Shown piece by piece: positions 6,952-15,710 of a DNA stretch of 41,936 nt; the stretch's first letter is position 1; the number at the start of each line of letters is the position of its first letter. This DNA comes from Candidatus Acidiferrales bacterium (GTDB lineage: Bacteria > Acidobacteriota > Terriglobia > Acidiferrales > UBA7541): positions 1 through 41,936 of the forward strand of contig JARLGK010000163.1 of the NCBI GenBank assembly GCA_031296075.1, given 5' to 3'. Position numbers and translations under genes: made by a program. Under the pieces are notes generated by a model that made no database searches, was not told the DNA's origin, and saw nothing but the letters and a program-made list of their open reading frames with translations.

Positions 6952-8034
6952 ATGGCGAGCAGTCCCACGGAAGCGGCGGTGATCGAAGCGTTGCGCGGAG
7001 TGATGGATCCGGAGCTGCACAAGGATCTCGTGACGCTGGGGATGGCGAAGAATATTCAGGTGCGCGACGGTGTGGTGTCGCTGCTCGTCACGCTGACGAC
7101 GCCGGCATGCCCGTTGCGCGAAACGATTGAGAAGGATGTCCGCGGGGCGCTGGCGAAGGTGCCGGGCGTGACGGCCGTGGAATTGAAGTTCGACGCTTCG
7201 GTGCCGGAGGGCGTGCGGCCGCAAGGCAAGGCGCCGATCGAAGGCGTGAAGAATCTGATTGCGGTTGCGAGCGGCAAGGGCGGCGTCGGCAAGACGACGG
7301 TTGCGGTGAATCTGGCGATCGCGCTGAAAACTATGGGGGCGTCGGTCGGGTTGCTGGATGCGGACGTGTACGGGCCGAACGTCCCGGTTATGCTGGGCAC
7401 CAGCGAGCAGCCGAAGATGCTCGATGAGAAGACCATCATCCCGGTGCAGGCTTACGGCGTGAAGATGATTTCGATGGGGTTGCTGAATCCCGGGGACAAG
7501 CCGCTGGTGTGGCGCGGGCCGATGCTTCATAGCGTGATGCAGCAATTCCTGCGCAGCGTGCGCTGGGGGCAGCTCGATTACCTGATCGTGGATTTGCCGC
7601 CCGGCACCGGAGACGTGCAATTGAGCCTGATTCAAACCGTGGCCGTGAGCGGAGCCGTAGTGGTGACGACGCCTTCGGTGGTGGCGCTGGCGGACGTGCG
7701 CAAGGCTGTCGAAATGTTCCGGCAGGTGAACGTGGAAATTCTGGGCGTGGTCGAAAACATGAGCTATTTCGCCTGCCCGCACTGCGGCGGGAAGATCGAC
7801 GTCTTCGGGCACGGCGAGGGCGAGCGGCTGGCGAAAAATTTTGACCTGCCGTTTCTCGGCGAGATCGAAATCGACCCGCAGATTCGGATCGGCGGAGATA
7901 CGGGGAAGCCGGTGGCGTCGCTGGGCGAAGATGCGCCGGGAGCGAAGAGTATCTACGCGATGGCGCGGCAGGTGGCGGCGCGGATTTCGGTGGTGAATTT
8001 GTCGGCGTCGGCGCCCGTGGTACAGATTCTTTAA
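6952..8034 (+). CDS. mrp: Mrp/ApbC-family P-loop ATPase, Fe-S cluster carrier
   Basis: A 360-residue cytosolic protein that loads iron-sulfur clusters onto apo-enzymes. The N-terminal domain (about 4-85) is the DUF59/MIP18 module (VMDPELHKDLVTLGMAKN). It is followed by the deviant Walker A motif GKGGVGKTT (108-116), LLDADVYGPNVP, and the CPHC pair (Cys275, Cys278) that binds the bridging cluster in this family. Length is normal. AAAGGA lies 5 bases before the ATG. It is followed, on the same strand after 78 bases, by a beta-oxidation gene with no obvious functional tie. Confidence 0.92.
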   Translation: MASSPTEAAVIEALRGVMDPELHKDLVTLGMAKNIQVRDGVVSLLVTLTTPACPLRETIEKDVRGALAKVPGVTAVELKFDASVPEGVRPQGKAPIEGVKNLIAVASGKGGVGKTTVAVNLAIALKTMGASVGLLDADVYGPNVPVMLGTSEQPKMLDEKTIIPVQAYGVKMISMGLLNPGDKPLVWRGPMLHSVMQQFLRSVRWGQLDYLIVDLPPGTGDVQLSLIQTVAVSGAVVVTTPSVVALADVRKAVEMFRQVNVEILGVVENMSYFACPHCGGKIDVFGHGEGERLAKNFDLPFLGEIEIDPQIRIGGDTGKPVASLGEDAPGAKSIYAMARQVAARISVVNLSASAPVVQIL

Positions 8035-8112
8035 TCGCTCGCGCGGTAAATTCCTCACTCTTGCCTCAGCGACGCAAATAGCATAAGAATCGCATCGGAG
8101 ATGCGCACACAC

Positions 8113-10239
8113 ATGAGCGAACTGGTTCAACTCAGCAAAGTCGGAGACGTCGCGGTCATTACGATCAATAATCCGCCGGTGAACGCGCTGAGTCCGGGCG
8201 TGCCGGAAGGTATTGAATCGGCCATTGCCGCAATCGAGAAGGACCCGAGCGTGAAGGCCGCGGTGCTGATTGGCGGCGGGCGTACGTTCATCGCCGGCGC
8301 GGACATCAACATGTTCGTGCAGATAACGTCGGGCAAGGGCGGAAGGATCCATCTGCTTCCGACACTTCTGAAGATCGAGAATTGCAGCAAGCCCGTGGTG
8401 GTGGCGATTCACGGGAATGCGCTCGGCGGAGGGCTCGAGGTCGCGCAGGCGTGCCACTACCGCGTTGCCACGCCCGATGCCAAAGTCGGCCAGCCCGAAG
8501 TGAACCTGGGAATTATTCCCGGGGCGGGCGGAACGCAGCGCCTGCCGCGGCTTGCGGGAGTCGCCAAGGCCGTCGAGATGTGCACGAACGGCAAGAACAT
8601 CAAAGCGGCAGAGGCGGTCGAGGCGGGAATCGTTGACCGGCTGATCGAGGGAGATTTGCTGGCCGGAACTGTAGCGTTCGCGCGCGAAATGGCGGGGAGG
8701 CCGACGCCCAAGACTCGCGAGCGCAACGCGAAACTGGGGACGCCGGAGGCAAACGCTCCGATCTTTGCAGCCGCGCGTGACACGGTGCGCAAGAAGCAGC
8801 GGGGACTGCCCGCGCCGATGGCCGCGATTGACGCGATTGAAGCCGCCACCAAGCTGCCGTTTGAGAAAGGTTGCGAGGAAGAGGCGCGGCTGTTTGACAA
8901 GTGCCTGTACTCGGACGAGTCGAAGGCGCTCATCCACGTTTTCTTTGCGGAGCGGGAAGTGGCGAAGATTCCCGACGTACCGAAGGACACGCCGGTAATT
9001 CCGGTCAACTCGGTCGCCATCGTGGGCGCGGGGACGATGGGCGGGGGAATCGCGATGGTTTGCGTCAACGCCGGAATTCCGGTGCTGCTGAAGGATACGG
9101 ACCAGGCGGCGCTCGACCGGGGACTGGCGAACATCCAGAAAAATTACGCGACATCGGTGAAGCGCGGGCGGTTCACGCAGGAGTACATGGACGAGCGCAT
9201 GAAGATGATCAAGCCGACGCTGAGCTACGGCGATTTTGGGGGCGCCGACCTAGTGATCGAAGCGGTTTTTGAAGGTATGGCCCTGAAGAAGGAAGTGTTC
9301 GCGGAGCTGGATCGCGTGTGCAAGCGCGGCGCGATTCTGGCCAGCAACACTTCGACGCTCAACATCGACGAAATCGCGGCGACGACATCGCGGCCCGAAT
9401 TCGTGATCGGCACGCACTTTTTCAGCCCGGCGAACGTGATGCGGCTGCTGGAACTGGTGCGCGGCAACAAGAGCAGCAAGGAAGTGATCGCCACGTGCAT
9501 GCAGCTGGCGAAGAAGATCGGCAAGGTCGCGGTGCTGGTGGGGAACTGCCGCGGATTCGTTGGGAACAGGATGTTCCTGCCGTACATTCGCGAGGCGCAG
9601 TTCCTGGTGGAGGAAGGCGCCTCGCCCGAGGCGGTTGACGCGGCGCTCACGGAATGGGGCATGGCCATGGGGCCGCTTGCCGTCGGGGATTTGGGAGGGC
9701 TCGACGTCTCTTGGCGCATCCGCAAGGAATTTCGGCATCTCGAGAAGCCCGGCGCGCGGCAGCCGTACGTCGAGGACAAACTTTGTGAGATGGGGCGCTT
9801 CGGGCAAAAGACCGGATCGGGCTGGTACAAATACGACGCAGAGCGGCGGGCGACGCCCAATCCGGAAGTCGCGGAGCTGGTGAAGAAATGGAACGCCGAG
9901 TCGGGCATTCCGCAGCGGCAGATCTCCGCCCAGGAGATCGTCGAGCGGGAAGTTTATTGCCTGGTGAACGAGGGCGCGCGGATTTTGGAGGAGGGCTACG
10001 CGCTGCGCGCGGGCGACATCGACACTATCTATCTGAACGGGTACGGATTTCCGGGCTTTCGCGGAGGGCCGATGTGGTATGCGGATACCGTGGGACTGAA
10101 GAAGGTTTACGATCGCGTGTGCGAATTTCACAAGCTGCACGGAATGCTTTGGGAGCCCGCGCCGCTGCTGAAGAAGCTGGCGGAGACGGGCGGGAAGTTC
10201 GCGGAATTTGAGCGCGGAGCCGCGCAGGCTACGGATTAG
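8113..10239 (+). CDS. Bifunctional enoyl-CoA hydratase / 3-hydroxyacyl-CoA dehydrogenase
   Basis: A 708-residue trifunctional-type enzyme carrying out the hydration and NAD-dependent oxidation steps of fatty-acid beta-oxidation. The N-terminal crotonase domain (about 1-190) has both catalytic acids, Glu109 in GGGLE and Glu129 in GQPEVNLG. The dehydrogenase has the NAD motif GAGTMGGG (from Gly305) and catalytic His435 in GTHFFSPANVM, followed by two helical C-terminal 3HCDH domains. The order matches FadB/FadJ and peroxisomal MFE-1. I choose ATG 8113 since GGAG sits 12 bases upstream; for ATG 8101 it would directly abut. A thiolase partner is not adjacent. Confidence 0.92.
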   Translation: MSELVQLSKVGDVAVITINNPPVNALSPGVPEGIESAIAAIEKDPSVKAAVLIGGGRTFIAGADINMFVQITSGKGGRIHLLPTLLKIENCSKPVVVAIHGNALGGGLEVAQACHYRVATPDAKVGQPEVNLGIIPGAGGTQRLPRLAGVAKAVEMCTNGKNIKAAEAVEAGIVDRLIEGDLLAGTVAFAREMAGRPTPKTRERNAKLGTPEANAPIFAAARDTVRKKQRGLPAPMAAIDAIEAATKLPFEKGCEEEARLFDKCLYSDESKALIHVFFAEREVAKIPDVPKDTPVIPVNSVAIVGAGTMGGGIAMVCVNAGIPVLLKDTDQAALDRGLANIQKNYATSVKRGRFTQEYMDERMKMIKPTLSYGDFGGADLVIEAVFEGMALKKEVFAELDRVCKRGAILASNTSTLNIDEIAATTSRPEFVIGTHFFSPANVMRLLELVRGNKSSKEVIATCMQLAKKIGKVAVLVGNCRGFVGNRMFLPYIREAQFLVEEGASPEAVDAALTEWGMAMGPLAVGDLGGLDVSWRIRKEFRHLEKPGARQPYVEDKLCEMGRFGQKTGSGWYKYDAERRATPNPEVAELVKKWNAESGIPQRQISAQEIVEREVYCLVNEGARILEEGYALRAGDIDTIYLNGYGFPGFRGGPMWYADTVGLKKVYDRVCEFHKLHGMLWEPAPLLKKLAETGGKFAEFERGAAQATD

Positions 10240-10340
10240 GCGCTGCGAGGGGTGCCGCGATCCTTCGCTGCGCTCAGGGCAAGGCGGCGCCCGTAAAAAA
10301 AAGACGCCCTCCTCGGCAGGTCAATCGCAAGACGGGGTTG

Positions 10341-10805
10341 CTAAACGTAGTAGCGGATCACCCATTCGGCCACGCAGCTGGGTTTGGCTGCGTTCTCAGC
10401 TTCCACCGTCGCGAGAAATACTGCCTCCATTGAATCCGGCAATTCCTTGAACGACTGCAGAGTGAACCGTGCGCGGATTCTTGAGCCCGCCGGCACGGGC
10501 GACGGGAAGCGCACGCGATTCAGTCCGTAGTTGACTATCATGCGCAGCCCGCCCCGGATGTGAAGAACCTGGCTCATGAAGTGGCTCATGAGCGCGAGTG
10601 TCAAGAAGCCGTGTGCGATCGTCGCGCCATAGGGCGATTCCTTCGCGGCGCGTTCGCGGTCGAGGTGAATCCACTGGCGGTCTTCGGTCGCCTCGGCAAA
10701 CTGCTGGATGCGGTCTTGCGTGACGGTGAACCAGCCGGTGACGCCGATTTCGCGGCCCACGAAATCCGTCAGCGAGCGCGGCGTTTCGATTTCAAGCAGT
10801 GGCAT
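10341..10805 (-). CDS. MaoC-like (R)-enoyl-CoA hydratase / dehydratase
   Basis: A 154-residue hot-dog-fold protein with the hydratase-2 dyad: Asp42 and His47 in TEDRQWIHLD, then SPYGATIAHGFLTLALMS. Such enzymes hydrate trans-2-enoyl-CoA to the (R)-3-hydroxy form. The gene converges on the beta-oxidation enzyme; the gap of 101 bases holds GATCCTTCGCTGCGCTCAGG, a sequence type often seen as a dispersed repeat. It may supply the alternative stereochemistry or act in another acyl-CoA route. Confidence 0.88.
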   Translation of the reverse strand: MPLLEIETPRSLTDFVGREIGVTGWFTVTQDRIQQFAEATEDRQWIHLDRERAAKESPYGATIAHGFLTLALMSHFMSQVLHIRGGLRMIVNYGLNRVRFPSPVPAGSRIRARFTLQSFKELPDSMEAVFLATVEAENAAKPSCVAEWVIRYYV

Positions 10806-11225
10806 GAAAACACCTCAAGCGAGAGTAGTCTTATGCACGCCGTGCCTCTTAACCACAGCCGAAGAGAGATTCCTGCCAGACGGCGGCAGGCGGGCTTCGG
10901 CTGCGTGACCGGACGTCCCGCAAGAGCGGGACGGTGAAAAATGTCCGGTCACTACGCTCAGAATGACGGTGCGAAAGCGTAGCCTTCAGAGTCTAACTCC
11001 GATCGCATGTTTTGGCGCTTTGACGCTCCGGCAAGCTCACGAAATAGACGTATGCAAAGTTTCAGTTGACGCCGGCTGAAACAAAGGACTACTGTCGCGC
11101 GCAAGGTGGGGGAAGCGAATCGCGAATGCTCTGCATCGCCGATTCTCGGGCGCAAGTCTCCAAACTCTCGTCTTCTATCTCTGCATCTCCTCAAAGCGGC
11201 CTGGGCTTCTCTCAAGGGGGCGTCT
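10806..11225. other. 420-bp gap: composite hairpin repeats and receptor leader
   Basis: The left part (10870-10975) holds the CCTGCC/GGCAGG hairpin and a composite stem described separately. A 7-bp inverted repeat GTTTCAG / CTGAAAC (11059-11065 with 11076-11082) lies 144 bases before the receptor start. The frame of the receptor is open back to 11106, but that stretch lacks a signal peptide or family signal and is best read as leader. Confidence 0.5.
10872..10952. repeat. Composite hairpin repeat
   Basis: CCTGCC/GGCAGG (10872-10877 with 10885-10890) is followed by a nested structure: outer arms GTGACCGGAC / GTCCGGTCAC (10905-10914 with 10943-10952) and inner arms GTCCCGC / GCGGGAC (10915-10921 with 10926-10932), with a 10-base one-sided bulge at 10933-10942. 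The downstream ACGCTCAGAATGACG is also a repeat-like text. Confidence 0.6.
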
Positions 11226-14200
11226 ATGAAAAAATTTGCAGTCGTGGCGTTGGGTCTTTTCCTAGCGTGCAGCGCGGCGTGCGCGCAGGGTGTGGGCGCT
11301 TCGGGAGATATCAAGGGCACGGTAACTGATCCCTCCGGCGCGGTGATCGCAGGGGCGAGCATCGTGGCCGCGCAAACCGAGAGGGGAATCCAGCATACGG
11401 CCGTGAGCGGCCCCGGCGGTCAATATGAGCTGATCGGCTTACCGCCGGCCGCCTATACCGTCACAGCGCAGTCGAGGGGTTTTCAGACGTTCGTTCAGGC
11501 GGGCGTAGTGGTCACGATCGGTGCGACCACGATTATCGATTTTCAGATGCGGCTCGCCAGCGGATCAACCCAGGTCGAAGTGACCGCGGCGCCGCCGGTG
11601 GTTGAAACGGAGCGCGGGAGCCAGGCCAATACGGTGACGGACCAATACATCACCGACCTGCCGATAAACCGGCGCGACTACCTCACGTTCACACTGCTGG
11701 CGCCCGGTGTCTCCGATGCGACCCGGCTAGCGGGCGACCAGGACTTTCGAGTGAAGCAGACGCCGCAGAGCGGGCTTTCGTTTTACGGAAGCAATGGCCG
11801 CGGCAACAGCGTCACCGTGGATGGCGGCGAAGCCAACGACGATTCCGGAGGAGTACGGCTGAACCTGAGCCAGGATGCGGTACAGGAATTCCAAATCAAT
11901 CGCAGCAACTACTCCGCGGATTTGGGAGGAGCGAGCGGCGCGTCGCTCAACATCGTTTCGAAATCAGGCTCGAACGACTTGCACGGAAGCCTCTACGGTT
12001 TTTTCCGCAACGATGCACTGGATGCGCGCGACCCATTTTCCTTTGGTCCAGCGCTCCCGCCAGGCGGGTTCTCGTTCGACGCACAAGGCCTGCCGGTAAA
12101 GAATTCGCTGAACCGGCAGCAGTTCGGCGGCACGCTGGGTTTCCCGATACACACGGATAAGACGTTCCTGTTCGTGGCGTTTGAGGGGTTGCGGCAGGAT
12201 TCGCAGAACGCGGTTCCGCTGTTGACGAATAGCTCGATTTTCGCCGGGCCCACCGCGGCGTCGCCAACTGCATTCGCGCCGGGCGATCCGAGGGCCGCGC
12301 AACAGGCGATCGTAACCGCGCTGGTGGGCGAAGGCCTCGCGTCTGTGCCTTGCCTCAGCAAAGCTAATCCCGGCGCCCCGTCTACAATTGAATCTTTCCC
12401 GGCGGCGATCTGCGCGAGCTTACTGCAAACCGCGTTGACGGTCAGCCCGGCTACAGGATTGCCGGGTACCGGCCAAACTGCCGTGAATGACTTCCTAATC
12501 GGCCAGCTGGAGGACAACGGCGGCCTTTTCCCGTATAACACGCGCCAGTATGAGACATCGGTCCGCCTCGACCACCAGTTCAATGGAAATAATCAAACTT
12601 TTCTCCGGTACAACTACGGCCACGATCTGGAAGAGAGTCCGGACGTGCAATCTCTGACCGGCTTTTCGGCGGGCAGCTCGCTTCACGACTACGACAACAC
12701 ACTGCAGGGCGCGTGGTTCCACCAGTTCAGCGCCGCGACGCAGAACGAAGCGCGCGTGCAATGGAACTATTCGTATGAGGGCGTGATTCCGAACGCGGCC
12801 GGGGAGGTCGGGCTCGAAATCCCCGGCGTCGCCAATCTCGGGACGAACATTTTCCTGCCCAACAAGGCCATCTTGCGCCGGTACGAGTTCGCGGACAATT
12901 TCACGATGATCCGCGGCCACCACACGCTGAAAGTTGGCGCCTACGAGCTGATCCGAGGTAATCACACGGAAGCGCACATTTACATGCCCGGCCGGTTTAT
13001 CTACGGCTCGTTGCCGGGCGGCGTGCTGAGTCCCTGCCTGCAGGTTCCTGCGGCCTGCGGAGTTACGGCGGCTTCGGCGAGCATCACGCCACTTCAGGCG
13101 GCGTCGCTGGGAGCGCCGCTGCTATTGCAGCAGGGTTTCGGCGATCCGATATACGCGTACACCCGGCCGTTCACGGCGTTCTATGGGCAGGACTCGTGGG
13201 CGATTCTTCCCAATTTCACACTGAATCTGGGGCTGCGCTACGAGGCGGACTCCGAATACGCTCCTTTGAACAGCGACCTGAACAATGTGGCTCCCCGCAT
13301 CTCGTTCGCGTGGGACCCGTTCAAAGATCACAAGACGGTGATCCGCGGCGGCTATGGGATTTTCTACGGCTCGACCTATTATCAGATTCCCAGCGTGGAT
13401 AACGCTTTGGGACTCCTCAACAAGAATGGCAGCGCGGTTGAGAATCAAGGGCCGGGGAATCAGGTGGAGAATGCCGTAGGCAACTGCGGGATTCTCAATT
13501 TTCCGATTTTTCCTCCGGGAGGCAGCAGCCCATGCATTCGAAAGATCGGAATCTATATCGTCCCGCTTACGGGCTATCCGGCGACACTCGCGGATTTTCT
13601 GAACCCCAATCCGACGATTACCTCCGCCACCGTATTTGCGGGTCTGTTTGGCCAGGGTCTGGTGCAGTGCAAGACGCCCGCACCCGGGAATCAAGCGTGC
13701 ATCACTCCCGCGGCGCTATCGCCGTTGATCGGCGTGCCGATCACGAATAGCGGGCCGATCCCACCGGTTGCCGTGCTGTTCAGCAACCAGCGGAACTATC
13801 AGGACCCGTATTCGCAGCAGGCGGAGTTTGGAATCGAGCGCGAAATCACGCCCGGGCTTTCCATTTCCGCGAGCTTCATCTACTCGCACACCGTCCGTCT
13901 GCCGGTTGCGCTCGATACCAACTTGATTCCGGCGCCGGAAGTCACGTTGCCGCTGGCGAATGGGAAAACGGCAACCTATCGGGACTGGAATACGAATCCT
14001 GCTGTTGATCCCTACAGCGCGATCACCGGGATACCTTCGCCGTGTGCCGCGAATCCATTCGCGTGTTTTGTGAATCCGCTGATCGCGCAGAACAACCAAT
14101 ACAGCTCGAAGGCCTCGGCGCTGTACGAAGGACTGATCCTCGAGGCGAAGAAACGCTACAGCGACCACTTCACGGTGATGGCGAACTACACCTACAGCAA

Positions 14201-14777
14201 AGCGTTCGACACCACGACGGATTTCAACAGCGACTACGCGCCGCAGGACGAAACGAACTTGAGGGCGGAACGCGCGCTTTCGGAATTCGACGAGAGGCAC
14301 AAAGTGGTGATTGCCGGAGTGATCGATAGCCCGTGGCAAGAACGAATCCTTTCCGGCTTCGAGCTCGCTCCGATCTTCACCTATCATAGCGGCCATCCCT
14401 TCAACTTGCTTTCGGGCAGCGAAATCAACGGCGACAATCACTCGACCAACGACCGCCCCATCGGAGCCGGCCGCGACACGGGCCTGGGTCCCAATTTCAT
14501 CAACTTCGACATGCGCCTGGCGTGGAAATACAAGCTGACGGAGAAATCCACGCTGCAATTCACGGCCGAGGGATTTAACCTGGCGAATCGCACGAACTAC
14601 GCGAGCGTCAACAACGTGGTGGGACCGGTGTTCGGCCTGCCGGCGGTGCTGGGAGGGAACGGCGCTACGACGTTCAATGTTCACGGAAGCGCGGCGCTTT
14701 CGCCGAGCGCGCCGCTGGGATTCACGTCCGATTACCCGAAGCGCGAATTCCAATTGGGCTTGAAGCTGTCGTTTTGA
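11226..14777 (+). CDS. TonB-dependent receptor with carboxypeptidase-regulatory-like N-terminal domain
   Basis: A 1183-residue outer-membrane protein. It begins with a signal peptide (1-21, ending ACAQ), then a CarboxypepD_reg/Cna-B-like beta-sandwich (about 27-110: IKGTVTDPSGAVIAGASIV ... YTVTAQSRGF). Next come a plug-like part (about 115-260, with ITDLPINRRDYLTFTLLAPGV) and a long beta-barrel ending in the aromatic residue of LGLKLSF, typical of an outer-membrane C terminus. This domain order and size are the hallmark of the expanded OmpA/TonB-receptor-like family of Acidobacteriota. AAGGGGG lies 5 bases before ATG 11226, which also starts the signal peptide. Probably imports oligosaccharides or other large solutes; the ligand is unknown. 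No substrate genes adjoin it. Confidence 0.92.
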   Translation: MKKFAVVALGLFLACSAACAQGVGASGDIKGTVTDPSGAVIAGASIVAAQTERGIQHTAVSGPGGQYELIGLPPAAYTVTAQSRGFQTFVQAGVVVTIGATTIIDFQMRLASGSTQVEVTAAPPVVETERGSQANTVTDQYITDLPINRRDYLTFTLLAPGVSDATRLAGDQDFRVKQTPQSGLSFYGSNGRGNSVTVDGGEANDDSGGVRLNLSQDAVQEFQINRSNYSADLGGASGASLNIVSKSGSNDLHGSLYGFFRNDALDARDPFSFGPALPPGGFSFDAQGLPVKNSLNRQQFGGTLGFPIHTDKTFLFVAFEGLRQDSQNAVPLLTNSSIFAGPTAASPTAFAPGDPRAAQQAIVTALVGEGLASVPCLSKANPGAPSTIESFPAAICASLLQTALTVSPATGLPGTGQTAVNDFLIGQLEDNGGLFPYNTRQYETSVRLDHQFNGNNQTFLRYNYGHDLEESPDVQSLTGFSAGSSLHDYDNTLQGAWFHQFSAATQNEARVQWNYSYEGVIPNAAGEVGLEIPGVANLGTNIFLPNKAILRRYEFADNFTMIRGHHTLKVGAYELIRGNHTEAHIYMPGRFIYGSLPGGVLSPCLQVPAACGVTAASASITPLQAASLGAPLLLQQGFGDPIYAYTRPFTAFYGQDSWAILPNFTLNLGLRYEADSEYAPLNSDLNNVAPRISFAWDPFKDHKTVIRGGYGIFYGSTYYQIPSVDNALGLLNKNGSAVENQGPGNQVENAVGNCGILNFPIFPPGGSSPCIRKIGIYIVPLTGYPATLADFLNPNPTITSATVFAGLFGQGLVQCKTPAPGNQACITPAALSPLIGVPITNSGPIPPVAVLFSNQRNYQDPYSQQAEFGIEREITPGLSISASFIYSHTVRLPVALDTNLIPAPEVTLPLANGKTATYRDWNTNPAVDPYSAITGIPSPCAANPFACFVNPLIAQNNQYSSKASALYEGLILEAKKRYSDHFTVMANYTYSKAFDTTTDFNSDYAPQDETNLRAERALSEFDERHKVVIAGVIDSPWQERILSGFELAPIFTYHSGHPFNLLSGSEINGDNHSTNDRPIGAGRDTGLGPNFINFDMRLAWKYKLTEKSTLQFTAEGFNLANRTNYASVNNVVGPVFGLPAVLGGNGATTFNVHGSAALSPSAPLGFTSDYPKREFQLGLKLSF

Positions 14778-14827
14778 TTCGAGGGGGCGATTCCTGAACA
14801 GGGCCGAGGTGACGCCTCCGTTCGAAT
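14777..14827. terminator. Imperfect hairpin between convergent genes
   Basis: ATTCGA (14777-14782) pairs with TCGAAT (14822-14827), and GGGGGCG (14783-14789) with CGCCTCC (14813-14819, one G-T pair), leaving a 2-base bulge. It starts within the receptor stop codon and ends before the esterase stop. No T tract, so terminator activity on either strand is only inferred. Confidence 0.35.
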
Positions 14828-14831
14828 TAGC

Positions 14832-15710
14832 TCAGTGGAAAAACGAGCGGGATTGAAACTCGAGTGATGCGGGCAGGTGCTCCGCGAAGTAGCTTAGATC
14901 GTGCCTGCCGGGATAGAGATGGAATTCATGGGGTATTCCGCGTGAAACGAGCAGGTCGTGAAATGCCTGCGCGCCGCGATTGAAGCCGAAATCATCCTCC
15001 GTTCCGCAATCGAAGTAGACATGCAAACCAGTGGGGCGCGGGCCGATGCGCGCCAGCGTGAACGGGCTGTTGCGATCCCAGAACGCGCGATCAAAGGGCG
15101 TGCCGAACGCTCCGCCAAGCGCTAGCGAAACGGCTGCCTCTCCAGAGTCTCCCAAATTTCCCCGCGGCAAATTCGCGATGAGCGCAGCGCTGTGCGCGCT
15201 GACCGAGCCGAATAGCTCCGGATGGCGGAACGCAAGATGCAGCGCGCCGTAGCCGCCCATGGACATGCCTGTGATGCCGCGATTTCGGTGTCCGTCGCGG
15301 GCGCGATAGTGAGTCTCGATGAAGGGCATGAATTCCTTCACCAGGAAATCCTCGTAGCGCTGGCGTCCATCTCGCGAGTTAATGAAGAAGGAGCGGCCCC
15401 CATTCGGCGCGGCGATCACGAACTCGCCGATCCGCTTCTGATCCCACAGATCCTGAATCAGGTTCCAGCCGCCCGAGTCGAGAAGCGCCTGCTCATTCTG
15501 GCCGAGACCGTGCAGGAAATAGAGCACGGGATAGCGGCGCGCCTTCTCCGAATCGTAGCTGGGAGGTAGCAACACGCAATACGCCACGGGACGTGCGAGG
15601 ATCTTACTCGGGACCGAACGGCATTCCGCGCGGCCGGCGGCGTGCGCGGGGACCGCAAACAGAGCGAGCAAGAACGCGGCTGCCAGAGCCAGGCGCCAAA
15701 CCCTATTCAT
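14832..15710 (-). CDS. Secreted esterase of the putative-esterase (esterase D / feruloyl esterase-like) family
   Basis: A 292-residue alpha/beta hydrolase with signal peptide (ending AHA). It has the early PVLYFLHGLGQNE loop, the nucleophile elbow GMSMGGYGA (Ser150), an acid candidate in CGTEDDFGFN and the His of YPGRHDLSYF. It resembles esterase D, feruloyl esterase and Ag85-like enzymes; substrate unknown. ATG 15710 overlaps the end of the permease gene by 8 bases; an in-frame ATG at 15722 would add four residues. The tight overlap makes it the third gene of the ABC-exporter operon. Confidence 0.85.
   Translation of the reverse strand: MNRVWRLALAAAFLLALFAVPAHAAGRAECRSVPSKILARPVAYCVLLPPSYDSEKARRYPVLYFLHGLGQNEQALLDSGGWNLIQDLWDQKRIGEFVIAAPNGGRSFFINSRDGRQRYEDFLVKEFMPFIETHYRARDGHRNRGITGMSMGGYGALHLAFRHPELFGSVSAHSAALIANLPRGNLGDSGEAAVSLALGGAFGTPFDRAFWDRNSPFTLARIGPRPTGLHVYFDCGTEDDFGFNRGAQAFHDLLVSRGIPHEFHLYPGRHDLSYFAEHLPASLEFQSRSFFH

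Noticed and set aside
6802-8937. 711-residue open frame on the minus strand
   Set aside because: It is antisense to mrp and the beta-oxidation gene; the translation is Arg/His-rich with no family text, as expected from a GC-rich shadow frame.
11106-11225. Upstream extension of the TonB receptor
   Set aside because: The added 40 residues contain no signal peptide, whereas ATG 11226 has a good ribosome site and begins a clear one.
13716-14753. 345-residue minus frame in the receptor gene
   Set aside because: Shadow of the TonB receptor; Arg/Val-rich with no motif.
14827-14838. TAGCTCAGTGG, which looks like the D-arm of a tRNA
   Set aside because: It overlaps the stop codon of the esterase gene and no anticodon arm, T-arm or acceptor stem fits around it.
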